Assembly (NCBI GenBank): GCA_023413135.1
Contig: JAEZQK010000118.1
Coordinates: 1 to 64,000 of the forward strand
Reading direction: 5' to 3'
DNA from: Bacillota bacterium
GTDB taxonomy: Bacteria; Bacillota; Clostridia; Christensenellales; Aristaeellaceae
DNA length: 64,000 nt
Position 1 is the stretch's first letter. Every line of letters begins with the position of its first letter. This document shows positions 17,716-27,900 of this stretch, in pieces. The notes under the pieces are model-generated. The model was not told the origin of the DNA and did not search any database. It saw only the letters and a list, made by a program, of their open reading frames with translations. A program made the position numbers and the translations under genes.

Positions 17716-18591
17716 ATGGACTACGTATTCATGACCGATTCGGACAGCGACCTGAACTACACCATGGTAGACGAGATGCAGATCCCCGTGGTACGCATGC
17801 CCTACATGCTGGAGGGCAAGGAATATTACGACGACATGGGCCGGGGCGGCAACATCAAGGAATTCTATGCCAAAATGCGGGCCGGGGCTGCCCCCAACAC
17901 ATCCCTGCTGCCCACCGACGCGTACCTGGAGTATTTTGAGCCTATTCTCAAAGAGGGCCACGATATTTTGTTCCTGGCCTTTTCCAGTGAGCTTTCCGCC
18001 ACCATTCAAAACATTTACGCCGCCCGCAAGGAGCTGTTGGAGAAGTATCCGGAGCGCAAGTTCCTGGTGGTGGATACCATGAGCATCTCCGCGCCGCAGG
18101 CCAACCTGATCCTGCCCGCCTTTGAGCTGTATAAGCAAGGCAAGTCCATGGAGGAAGTGGCCGCCTGGGTGGAAGCCAACAAATTCCGTTCCCAAGCCTG
18201 GATCACAGTGGAAGATTTGAAATACCTCAAAAGGGGCGGGCGCATCTCCGGCACCGCCGCCGTGATGGGTACCATGCTGGATTTGAAGCCTATCGTGGTC
18301 ATGGGCAGGAACGGTAAGATCGTTCCTGCTGAAAAGGTGCAGGGCCGCAAGAAAGCCATGCGCGTTCTGGCGGAGCGCACGGCGGAAAATATCGAAAACC
18401 CCGAATCCCAAACCATCATCATCATGCATGCCGATTGCCTGGAGGATGCCCAGCGCCTGGAGGAACTGATCCGCCAGAAGGTGCCGGACATCAAGGCCAT
18501 CCGTATCACCATGGTAGGCTACGTGATTGGCGCCCACTGCGGCCCGGGCACGCTGGCCAGCTGCTTTTTGGGTAAGGAGCGGCCTATCTGA
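17716..18591 (+). CDS. DegV family (fatty-acid-binding, FakB-like) protein
   Basis: 291-residue lipid-binding protein; FakB relatives present fatty acids to the kinase FakA for incorporation into phospholipids. Conserved features are the start FMTDSDSDL, TSLLPTDAYLEYF, FSSELSATIQN and the KYLKRGGRISGTAA segment. The ATG at 17716 follows GGGGAGGA at 17701-17708; the frame extends upstream to 17593 through the promoter and that part is rejected. The gene is followed at once by the 160-bp palindromic element. Confidence 0.92.
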   Translation: MDYVFMTDSDSDLNYTMVDEMQIPVVRMPYMLEGKEYYDDMGRGGNIKEFYAKMRAGAAPNTSLLPTDAYLEYFEPILKEGHDILFLAFSSELSATIQNIYAARKELLEKYPERKFLVVDTMSISAPQANLILPAFELYKQGKSMEEVAAWVEANKFRSQAWITVEDLKYLKRGGRISGTAAVMGTMLDLKPIVVMGRNGKIVPAEKVQGRKKAMRVLAERTAENIENPESQTIIIMHADCLEDAQRLEELIRQKVPDIKAIRITMVGYVIGAHCGPGTLASCFLGKERPI

Positions 18592-18603
18592 AACCGCTAC
18601 ATT

Positions 18604-18763
18604 ATACTAATTCCAAACACTAATGCGTCGTTGCGGCGGATCTTTTCGCGCGGGGCATCGTTGCCTTCCGCTCAGCGTAGCGCTGCTACGCCTCGCTCCG
18701 GCGCCTTGCCCCGCATCGAAAATCTCTCGCCGCTTTGGACGCATTAATATTCTCCATTAGTAT
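18604..18763. repeat. 160-bp palindromic MITE-like element, copy 1
   Basis: Bounded by ATACTAAT and ATTAGTAT, with longer terminal inverted repeats that continue as TAATGCGTCgttGCGGCG on one side and TAATGCGTCcaaaGCGGCG on the other. Central core GTAGCGCTGCTAC. A second copy of exactly the same length, in inverted orientation and nearly identical, is at 49670-49829. Contains no ORF; it abuts the stop codon of the kinase gene to its right. Confidence 0.85.
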
Positions 18764-19422
18764 TACTCAGCTCGCAGGCAGAAGTGCGCTTCCAACTGCG
18801 CAAGCGATTTTTCTACCGTACTGTCCTCATCCCTAAAAATGCAGAACCATTCCGCACGCCGCGCCTCCTCATTAGCTCGCTCACACAAGCGCCGCAATAC
18901 AGCTTTATTGTTTTCCAGCGCCTTCTTGGGATCGCGTAAAGACATGATGCAATCATAAATATCCCGATGATCCTCACGCTGATAGAAATCCCGAACAACC
19001 AAATCGGGCGTAGTGAGCATGCAGGCTATGCGCTGGGGGGACGTGATTTGTTTCAACAATGGAACAGGCAAGTCAATATCCGTCACTACCGTGTTCGCCT
19101 GCGCCAACTTGATGAGTTCAATCAGTACATATTCGCTGTACTCTGCCCCCACCGCATCCAGCCAATTGAGGTATTCCCCGGTCGAACGATTGAAAAAGCG
19201 CTCCCAATCATCAGTTCGCGCAGACGACACAGGCTGGTAATCGCGATGACAAATCTCTGTCCACGAGGCAAACCCCGGTTCCCGATGGTTGCTGTTGAAA
19301 AAAGTAAATCCATACTTTTCGGCCAGCGCCCGGCACATCGTGGTCTTTCCACCGCATGGTGATCCTGTTAAAAAAAACACGTTCCTGAGATTGTGCTTGA
19401 GAATGTTCTCGGAGATATTCAT
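18763..19422 (-). CDS. P-loop kinase-like protein
   Basis: 219-residue nucleotide-binding protein with Walker A GSPCGGKTTMCRAL near residue 20 and a fold reminiscent of shikimate/cytidylate kinases (VLIELIKLAQANTVVTDIDL, later YQREDHRDIYD). Many clostridia encode such small AAA/kinase proteins of unknown substrate. The ATG at 19422 (MNISENILK) follows GGAGG; the frame's earlier start at 19482 is less likely. Its stop codon overlaps the end of the palindromic element, so the element may have replaced its original terminator. Confidence 0.7.
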   Translation of the reverse strand: MNISENILKHNLRNVFFLTGSPCGGKTTMCRALAEKYGFTFFNSNHREPGFASWTEICHRDYQPVSSARTDDWERFFNRSTGEYLNWLDAVGAEYSEYVLIELIKLAQANTVVTDIDLPVPLLKQITSPQRIACMLTTPDLVVRDFYQREDHRDIYDCIMSLRDPKKALENNKAVLRRLCERANEEARRAEWFCIFRDEDSTVEKSLAQLEAHFCLRAE

Positions 19423-19699
19423 CAATGATACGCCTCCACTAAAGTTTTTGGGTACACAAACAAAACCCCATGACTCACTCATGGATTAGCGAATCCTGTT
19501 TGTGCCCGTCAACCACAGCGAAAGATACATATCACATTGTGCCCTTTCAAGCAATCTTTTGCTTGCCGGTTTATCCAGCAACAGGTGCATTATACACCAA
19601 GCTGCACCGCCACACAATGGTATATGTCAATGCCTCTTTGCAGCACCAGTAGCAATTACACGCATTCCCGGCTTCCGTGTATTTATGGCTGATGGCTGC
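19423..19699. other. Intergenic stretch between divergent genes
   Basis: No credible gene. It contains the upstream regions of the minus-strand kinase and the plus-strand flavodoxin; the only clear signal is the promoter that begins at 19700. Confidence 0.5.
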
Positions 19700-19728
19700 T
19701 TTACTGCTATATGTCTTTTAGGTATAAT
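19700..19728 (+). promoter_or_regulatory. Promoter of the flavodoxin gene
   Basis: TTTACT at 19700-19705 and a perfect TATAAT at 19723-19728, spacer 17 nt, 36 nt before the ATG. Confidence 0.7.
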
Positions 19729-19764
19729 ATCTCATGATTTGAATTTTGTGTTTCGAGGGAAACA

Positions 19765-20241
19765 ATGTGCAAAGTACTTGTTGTATTCTACAGTTATTCA
19801 AAAACAATAGAAAAGCTGGCAGAAGAAATCGCATTGCTTACGGAAGGGGATTTTCGAGAGCTGATCCCAGAAAGGCCTTATGCTTTTGATTATAATACTG
19901 CGGTAAAGCAGGTCAGATGCGAAATGGAAAGAGGATATTGCCCCAAACTTTTACGGGGGCTGGAGTCAGTTAAGGAATATACGCATATATTCCTCGGAAC
20001 GCCGAACTGGTTTAAATCATTCTCGCCCCCGGTATTGACTTTTTTAAGGCATACAGAACTGGCGGGCAAAACCATTGTTCCGTTCTGTACACATGGAGGG
20101 GGTGGCTTTGGCAATATCGAATCGAACATTGCGAAGGAATGCCCAGACTCGAACATGCTGCCCGGCTTTGCATCGACAAGCGATTTTGAATCACAGCATG
20201 TTGTTCAATGGCTTACAGAACTAGGTCTGATTTCTTGCTAG
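19765..20241 (+). CDS. Flavodoxin family protein
   Basis: 158-residue single-domain flavodoxin. The FMN phosphate loop is FYSYSKTIEKLAEEI, the second loop IFLGTPNWFKSFSPPVLTFL and the third THGGGGFGN, all in the order and spacing of the family. Electron carrier or small oxidoreductase in the cytoplasm. Start ATG follows GAGGG. Monocistronic, convergent with the VanW/SH3 gene. Confidence 0.85.
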   Translation: MCKVLVVFYSYSKTIEKLAEEIALLTEGDFRELIPERPYAFDYNTAVKQVRCEMERGYCPKLLRGLESVKEYTHIFLGTPNWFKSFSPPVLTFLRHTELAGKTIVPFCTHGGGGFGNIESNIAKECPDSNMLPGFASTSDFESQHVVQWLTELGLISC

Positions 20242-20288
20242 ACGTTCTTTGCTCTATCCATGAATCCACTAACGTCCATCAATCTGCC

Positions 20289-21290
20289 TTACTGCCTGTA
20301 TATGCACATGAACAGCGCCCCGTCCTGGGCGCTGGCTTCCACCCGTACGGCAAAACCGTAATCGTTGCGTATGCGCAAATTCAATTTATCAGTTCCAACC
20401 GCCGCATCCATGCCGTGGGGCAGGTATCTGGCTCCCGTGGGGCCGTGGGGGCGGCGGTCCAGAACAGTGATCTTTGGCAATTGCAGCACCGTGTTGTAGA
20501 ACGTAGAGGACACCTGGCACGTTCCGCCGCCGGAGCCCAGCGATACGGTGCCGTTCACCAGCACCGGCGCGTCCTTGTAGCCGTTGGCCTTGCTGAAAGG
20601 CCCGATCTGCGTGTTAAAGTCCAGCACTTCCCCGGGCGCAATCACGCGGCTGAGCTTCTGGTTGGCAATCCGTATGTTTTCCATTCGACCAATGTTGTCC
20701 TTTGTATCGGCAACATTATAAAAAGAGGTAAAGGCCGCAATAGGCGTTTCGCTGCTGAGGGGCTCATCGGTCGGGGACACCGGCGTCAGATTCTTCAAAA
20801 GCCTGGTATCAACATACGCGTATTCCTTCCAGTAGGGAATCCTTGCCCAGCCGTCTGTGATATCCAAAATGCTTAGCCGTGCGCCGGCCTGCAAGGTAAC
20901 ATGCGCTTGCGCGCCCGCCTGCGGCGCATATAAAACAGGCGTCTCCCCGGCAGTTTCAGCTATGTATGTATGCTTGAACACACCATAAGGGGGCGTATTC
21001 ACAGGGTCTACAGGCATCACCGCGGTGAGTTGGGACCGCAGTACATACCCCGTCTTTCCCTTATAGCTTGCCGTGACCCATTCCGGGCCGACCTCATAGA
21101 TTTCGATCGTAGCTCCTTGATTGATGCCCGATACGATCTTTGCCTCCCTGCTAGGCTCCTCCCGTAGGGTGCAGTTGGAAACCGTCTTCGCCGTATACAA
21201 TACCTGCTCCGTGGCCATGGCCGCAGGCAGGGTGCCCAAAAGCAGCGCAAGCGCCGCCAATCCACACATCAATCTTCTGCCAATCCGCAT
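20289..21290 (-). CDS. Secreted SH3-like/VanW-domain protein
   Basis: 333-residue exported protein. Signal peptide about residues 1-27 (MRIGRRLMCGLAALALLLG then AAMATE), two bacterial SH3-type domains (about 30-85, NCTLREEPS...WVTASYKGKTGYV; about 115-165), and a VanW domain (about 190-325) with LDFNTQIGPF, GGGTCQVSSTFYN and LNLRIRNDYGF. Likely binds peptidoglycan; the VanW domain's role is unknown. It is unrelated in position to the van cluster at 36-43 kb. ATG at 21290 has AAGGAG at an 8-nt distance. Confidence 0.88.
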   Translation of the reverse strand: MRIGRRLMCGLAALALLLGTLPAAMATEQVLYTAKTVSNCTLREEPSREAKIVSGINQGATIEIYEVGPEWVTASYKGKTGYVLRSQLTAVMPVDPVNTPPYGVFKHTYIAETAGETPVLYAPQAGAQAHVTLQAGARLSILDITDGWARIPYWKEYAYVDTRLLKNLTPVSPTDEPLSSETPIAAFTSFYNVADTKDNIGRMENIRIANQKLSRVIAPGEVLDFNTQIGPFSKANGYKDAPVLVNGTVSLGSGGGTCQVSSTFYNTVLQLPKITVLDRRPHGPTGARYLPHGMDAAVGTDKLNLRIRNDYGFAVRVEASAQDGALFMCIYRQ

Positions 21291-21328
21291 ACAAAGGTCT
21301 CCTTCTTTCACCTATGTAACCAGCCCTG

Positions 21329-21358
21329 ATTATACCATCCTTTTCCTTTTCGGTACAA
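21329..21358 (-). promoter_or_regulatory. Promoter of the SH3/VanW-domain gene
   Basis: On the minus strand TTGTAC, 18 nt, then TATAAT (complement at 21329-21334). Confidence 0.65.
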
Positions 21359-21401
21359 GCCGGATCATACGGTTTTACATTCCGTTCTATTTCACACGGC
21401 A

Positions 21402-21431
21402 CCAAAAAATCCCGGCGCGTGGCCGGGATTT
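21402..21431 (-). terminator. Terminator downstream of the 85-residue ORF
   Basis: Ten-bp perfect stem AAATCCCGGC / GCCGGGATTT (21407-21416 and 21422-21431) with a 5-nt loop. The A-run at 21404-21409 gives a T-tract on the minus strand. Confidence 0.8.
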
Positions 21432-21450
21432 CTGTTATTTGGCTTACATA

Positions 21451-21708
21451 TTACTGTACCGGAGTGCTCCTTCGTGAAGCAGCGTATCTGATGTTCATGA
21501 ATTCAGCCAAATCTTTATCCACTGTAACCAGATCGCTTCTATTAAGATCCTTCATCGCTTTCCTGCCAATAGCCTGCACTGCCAGTTTCATCTCGGCTAT
21601 GCACGAATTCAGGAAGTTGCACAGGTGCTGCGCGGCCAGATCGATATCAAGCTCTTTAACGAGATTACCGGTATACAGGGCCATCTGAGGTGGAGGGTCC
21701 TGGGACAT
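21451..21708 (-). CDS. Small hypothetical protein
   Basis: 85-residue ORF (MSQDPPPQMALYTGNLVKEL at the start, DKDLAEFMNIRYAASRR near the end) with a soluble, helical composition and a clean terminator right after its stop, which argues that it is expressed. The C-terminus weakly recalls Spo0E-type short regulators. No ribosome binding site is obvious before 21708 or the internal ATG at 21684. The upstream minus-strand sequence also reads open in another frame (KEIAEINAEYKSHVPG), so a frameshifted longer gene is possible. Confidence 0.4.
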   Translation of the reverse strand: MSQDPPPQMALYTGNLVKELDIDLAAQHLCNFLNSCIAEMKLAVQAIGRKAMKDLNRSDLVTVDKDLAEFMNIRYAASRRSTPVQ

Positions 21709-21988
21709 GGCTTTTGTATTCCGCGTTGATTTCCGCGATTTCCTTTTCGTGTCAATTTAGGGTTAAGCATACTGGAACCGTGTTCCCATCATTTCGCAGT
21801 GAGCATACCCATTTGATCTGTTACAAGTTAAAGTGGGATGCGACAAGCTTCAGCTATTTCAGGGCGAATCCGGGCCATTTCGCGGCGCAACCCCTCCCCG
21901 GGCGGGGTTGTCCCATATAATGGAGGCATTGGGCGGAGGCGCCTTCATTTGCGCATACCGCGGAACCGCCGTGTGTGGAGGAACTGTC
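21709..21988. other. Upstream region of the giant repeat gene
   Basis: No separate gene. It holds a GC-rich hairpin (AACCCC at 21889-21894 with GGGGTT at 21904-21909) followed by TATAAT at 21916-21921, which could be the -10 of the giant gene but lacks a good -35; expression may need an activator. TTGACA-like sequence is also present on the minus strand near 21765. Confidence 0.4.
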
Positions 21989-24900
21989 ATGAAAAAGAAG
22001 ATGCTCATCGCACTGATCTGCCTGTCGATCCTGCTGGCTGTGCCAGGTATTCTCGCCCTGTCCGTGGTTCCCGTCGCGTCGGTGGGCGGGGTGGTGTATA
22101 CGTCCCTGCAGGAGGCCGTCGATGCGGCCGCGCTGGGCCAGACGGAGGCCGACCGCGTCGTGCTGCTGCTTGCGGACGTGGATCTGGGTGATGGGACTGT
22201 TGTTGCCCAAGCGTGCGACATCACGCTAAACTTGAACGGGCACGCCGTCACCGGCACGGCGGAGGCGCTGATTGTGCTGAGGGATGGGGCGCGGATGGTT
22301 ATCGCCGACACGGAAGCGGGCCTGGGCGCGATTCGCGGCGCCGTTGACGGCGCGGGCTGTGCCATCCTGGTGGAAGACGCGGGGAGCAGCCTGGTGGTAA
22401 ATGCCGGCACCCTTGAGGCGCCCGGACGGGGCGAGGCCGCCGTCCGCTGTGCCGCTGGCGCCACTGTCGTGGTGACGGGCGGCAGCGTTGGCGGCATCGC
22501 AAGCGTCCAGGGGGTGGCGGCGGTCCAGGACGAGGGCAAGCAGGAGGTCGTCCATTACGCCCTGACCATCGGCGGGCCGCCGCTGGCGGGCGTGGAGGTG
22601 ACGGGCCTTTCCACACGACCGGGGCCTGCGCATCCGTACGGCTCGGCGGTCACCAACGGCAGCGGCGTGATTCACGTCTGGCTGCCCGCGGGACAGACCT
22701 TCATCAGTGTGCGGGTGGGCTGCACGGTCTATGCCGGCCAAATCCATGGCGGAAATCCGTATACGGCGGTGCTGACCGAGGCCGGAAGCAGGCACGACTT
22801 TTCGGGAGCCTGGCAAACGGACGGCGCCCAGCACTGGAAGGTGTGCAGCAGGGCGGGGTGTGGGGCGGAGGAGTACCGCACGGCACACTCGGGCGGCACG
22901 GCCACCTGCACCGAAGCGGCGGTGTGTCCGGTATGCGGCGCTTGCTATGGCGAGCCGCTGGGCCATGACTTCGAGGACGAATTCACTGTAGAACTGGCGC
23001 CCGCATGCGAAGCGGCGGGCAGCCAGTCGCGGCACTGCACGCGCTGCGGCGAGGTAACCGAAGTAATGCCCATCCTGGCCACCGGGCACAGCTTTTCGCC
23101 GGGCTGGACGAGCAATTCGGACGGTCACTGGCACGCCGCCACCTGCGGACACGACGAGATCGGCGGCTACGCAGCGCACGCGGGCGGCACGGCTGCCTGC
23201 ACCGAAGCGGCTGTGTGCCCGGTATGCGGGTTATCCTACGGCGAGCCGCTGGGACACAACTTCGAGACCAATTTTACAGTGGATATTGAACCCACCTGTA
23301 CCGAGGTGGGCAGTAAATCGCGGCACTGCACGCAATGCGAAGCGGTGACCGATGTGACGCCGATCCCGGGGACGGGGCACAGCTTCTCTTTGGACTGGAT
23401 GAGCGACGACGGCGGCCACTGGCATGATTCTACCTGCGGGCACCAAGCGAGAGACGGGTATGCGGCGCACTCGGGCGGCACGGCCTCCTGCACCGAAGCG
23501 GCGGTATGCCCGGTGTGCGGGGCTTCCTACGGCGAACCGCTGGGGCACGGCTTCGAGGATGAATTTACTGTAGATGTCGCGCCTACCTGCGAAGCAGCGG
23601 GCAGCAAGTCGCGCCACTGCCTGCGCTGCGACGCGGTGACCGGCGTGACGGCGGTCCCGGCGACGGGGCACAGCTTCTCGACGGGCTGGACGAGCGGCGC
23701 GGACGGTCACTGGCACGCCGCCACCTGCGGACACGGCGAGATCGGCGGCTACGCGGCGCACGTGGGCGGCGCGGCCACCTGCACCGAAGCGGCGGTGTGC
23801 TCCGTATGCGGCGCACCCTACGGCGAGCCGCTGGGACATAACTTCGAGACCAATTTCACAGTGAATATTGAACCCACCTGCACCAAGGCAGGCAGCAAGT
23901 CGCGCCACTGCACACGCTGCGACGAGGTGACCGGCGTGACGGTCATCCCGGCGGCGGGACACGTGTTCGCGGCGGGCTGGACGAGCGATGATGACGGTCA
24001 CTGGCACGATGCAAGCTGCGGACACAGTGTGACAGACGGGTATGCGGCACACACCGGCGGAGAAGCCACCTGCACCGGAGCGGCGGTGTGTCCGGTATGC
24101 GGCGTACCCTACGGCGAGCCGCTGGGACACAACTTCGAGACCAATTTCACAGTGGATATTGGACCCACCTGTACCGAGGCGGGCAGCCAGTCGCGCCACT
24201 GCATGCGCTGCGACGAGGTGACCGGCGTGATGGTCATCCCGGCGGCGGGACACGTGTTCGCGGCGGGCTGGACGAGCGATGATGACGGTCACTGGCACGA
24301 CGCGAGCTGCGGACACAGTGTGACAGACGGGTATGCGGCACACACCGGCGGAGAAGTCACCAGCACGGAGCAGGCGGTGTGCTCCGTATGCGGCGCACCC
24401 TACGGCGAGCCGCTGGGACATAACTTCGATACCAATTTCACAGTGGATATTGAACCCACCTGTACCGAGGCGGGCAGCCAGTCGCGCCACTGCACGCACT
24501 GCGACGCGGTGACCGGCGTGACGGTCATCCCGGCGTCGGGACACGTGTTCGCAGCGAACTGGACGAGCGGCGCGGACGGTCACTGGCACGCCGCCACCTG
24601 CGGACACGACGAGACCGTCGGCTACGCGGCGCACTCAGGCGGCGCGGCCACCTGCACCGAAACGGCGGTGTGCCCGGTGTGCGGCGCTTCCTACGGCGAA
24701 CCGTTGGGACATGAATTTGAGGATACCTTTACCGTGGATGTCGAACCCACCTGTACCAGGGCGGGCAGCCAGTCGCGCCACTGCACACGCTGCGGCGAGG
24801 TGACCAGCGTGACGGCGGTCCCGGCGACGGGGCACTACTTCTCGCCGGATTGGGAGAGCGACGCGAGCAGCCACTGGCACGCCGCCACCTGCGGACACGA

Positions 24901-27900
24901 CGAGATCGGCGGGTACGCGGCGCACTCGGGCGGCGCGGCCACCTGCAGCGAAACAGCGGTATGCCCGGTATGCGGCGCTTCCTACGGCGCGCCGCTGGGA
25001 CACGACTTTGAGGACGAATTCACTATAGACCTGGCGCCTACCTGCGAAGCGGCGGGCAGCCAGTCGCGCCACTGCGCGCGCTGCGGCGAGGTGACCGGCG
25101 TGACGGCGGTCCCGGCGATGGGGCACTACTTCTCGCCGGATTGGGAGAGCGACGCGAGCGGCCACTGGCACGATGCAATCTGCGGGCACAGCGTGACTGA
25201 CGGATACGCGGCGCACGCGGGCGGCGCGGCTACCTGTACCGAAGCGGCGGTGTGCTCCGTATGCGGCGCACCCTACGGCGAGCCGCTGGGGCATGAATTT
25301 GAGGATACTTTTACCGTGGATGTCGAACCCACCTGTACCGAGGCGGGCAGCCAGTCGCACCATTGCACGCGCTGCGACGAGGTGACCGGCGTGACGGTCA
25401 TCCCGGCGGCGGGACACGTGTTCGCGGCGAACTGGACGAGCGGCGCGGACGGCCACTGGCACGCAGCCACCTGCGGACATGACGAGATCGACGGCTACGC
25501 GGCGCACACGGACGGCGTAGCTACCTGCACCGAGATGGCGGTGTGCGCGGTATGCGGCGCACCCTATCGCGAACCGCTGGGGCACGACTTTGAGGACGAG
25601 TTCACTATAGACCTGGCGCCTACCTGCGAAGCGGCGGGCCGTCAGTCGCGCCACTGTACGCGCTGCGGCGAGGTAACCGAAGTGACGGAGATTCCGTCGA
25701 CGGGACACGTGTTCGCGGCGAACTGGACGAGCGACGCGAGCGGTCACTGGCACGCAGCCACCTGCGGGCACGACGAGATCGACGGCTACGCGGCGCACGC
25801 GGGCGGCGCGGCCACCTGTACCGAAGCGGCGGTGTGCCCGGTGTGTGGCGCACCCTACGGCGAGCCGCTGGGGCATGAATTTGAGGATACCTTTACTGTG
25901 GATGTCGAGCCCACCTGCACCGGGACAGGCAGCAAGTCGCACCACTGCACCCGCTGCGACGAGGTGACCGGCGTGACGGCGGTTCCGGCGACGGGGCACA
26001 GCTTCTCATCGGCTTGGACGAGCGGCGCGGATGGTCACTGGCATGATGCCGCCTGCGGGCACAGCGTGACCGAAGGGTATGAGGCGCACTTTGGCGGCAC
26101 TGCTACCTGCACCGAAGCGGCGGTGTGCTCCGTATGCGGCGCTCCCTACGGCGAACCGCTGGGGCATGACTTCGGGGACGAATTCACTGTAGACATGGCG
26201 CCCACCTGCACCGAGGCAGGCAGCCAGTCGCGCCACTGCACACGCTGCGGCGAGGTAACCGAAGTGACGTCCATCCCGGCCACCGGGCACAGCTTTTCGC
26301 CGGAGTGGTCCAGCGACGCGAGCGGCCACTGGCATGACACGACCTGCGGCCATGACGAAATCGACGGGTGCGCGGCGCATACCCCTGGGGCGGACGACGG
26401 CGACTGCACGACGGAGGTAAACTGCACTGTCTGTGGCTACGCCGTGGTCCCGGCAACATCCCACATCTGGAGCGCCTGGCAGATGAACACTACGGAGCAC
26501 TGGCAGGGCTGCATCTTAAGCGACTGCTCCCAGGTGAACGCCCGCGCGGCGCATACCGGCGGCACGGCCACCTGCACCGAACCGGCGCTATGCTCTGTGT
26601 GCGGCGTTTCCTACGGCGCGCCGCTGGGACACGATTTCGAGGCCGGTTTCACCATCGACGCCGCGCCCACCTGCGAAGCGGCAGGCAGCCAGTCGCGCCA
26701 CTGCACGCGCTGCGACGCGGTGACCGAAGTAACGCCCATCCCGGCCACCGGGCACAGCTTTTCGCCTGACTGGTCCAGCGACGCGAGCGGCCATTGGCAT
26801 GACACGGCCTGCGGCCATGACGAAACCGACGGGTACGCGGTGCATACCCCCGGGGCGGACGACGGCGACTGCACGACGGATGTAAGCTGCATTGTCTGCG
26901 GCTATGCCGTGGTCCCGGCGGCATCCCACATCTGGAGCGCCTGGCAGATGAACACTACGGAGCACTGGCAGGGCTGCATCTTAAGCGGCTGCTCCCAGGT
27001 GAATGCCCGCGCGGCGCATACCGGCGGTACGGCCACCTGCATCGAACCGGCGCTATGCTCTGTGTGCGGCGTTTCCTACGGCGCGCCGCTGGGGCATGAT
27101 TTCGAGGCTGATTTTATCATTGATATCGTGCCTGACTGCAGCAATGAGGGCGGCAAGTCGCGGCACTGCAAGCGGTGCGACGCGCAAACCGACATTACGC
27201 CCCTTCCGGCAACCGACGACCATGCCTTCTCGGACGATTGGACCAGCGGCGAGGACGGCCATTGGCATGCGGCCACCTGCGCCCATGAGGACCTCATCAG
27301 CGAATACGCGCTGCACACCCCAGAGGCGGACGACGGCGACTGCACGACGGAGGTTTGCTGCACGGTATGTGGCTACGAGATGGTTCCGGCGGAGACCGAA
27401 CATTTCTGGGGCGTTATGGATACCAGCTTGACGGAGCACTGGAACATCTGCACCAACGACGGGTGCGAGAAGACAGGCCCCCACGCAGCGCACTACGGCG
27501 GCGAAGCCACCTGTGTAGAGGAAGCGATGTGCTTAGCGTGCGGTGATTGCTACGGCGTGCCGCTGGGGCACGACTTTGAGGCCGACTTTACCATTGATAT
27601 CGTGCCTGACTGCGGCAATGAAGGCGCCAAGTCGCGGCACTGCACGCGCTGCGACGAGGTGACCGACGTGACGCCGCTTCCGTCGCTCCCGCACCCCTTC
27701 TTGACGGACTGGACGTATGACGAAACCGCCCACTGGCACGAGGCGGCCTGCGGCCACGGGGCAACCGATGGATACGCGGCGCACTCGGGCGGCGCGGCCA
27801 CCTGTACCGAAGAGGCGGTTTGCCCGGTATGCGGCGCTTCCTACGGGGAACCGCTGGGGCACGGCTTCGAGGACGAGTTCACTGTAGACCTGGCGCCCAC

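Noticed and set aside
17710..18537. 275-codon minus-strand frame opposite degV
   Set aside because: DegV motifs, promoter and ribosome binding site are on the plus strand.
23231..25999. Long antisense frames inside the giant repeat gene (467 and 454 codons)
   Set aside because: They arise from the repeated, GC-rich codon pattern of the plus-strand gene; low complexity, Arg/Ala-rich translations, no ribosome binding sites, no domains.
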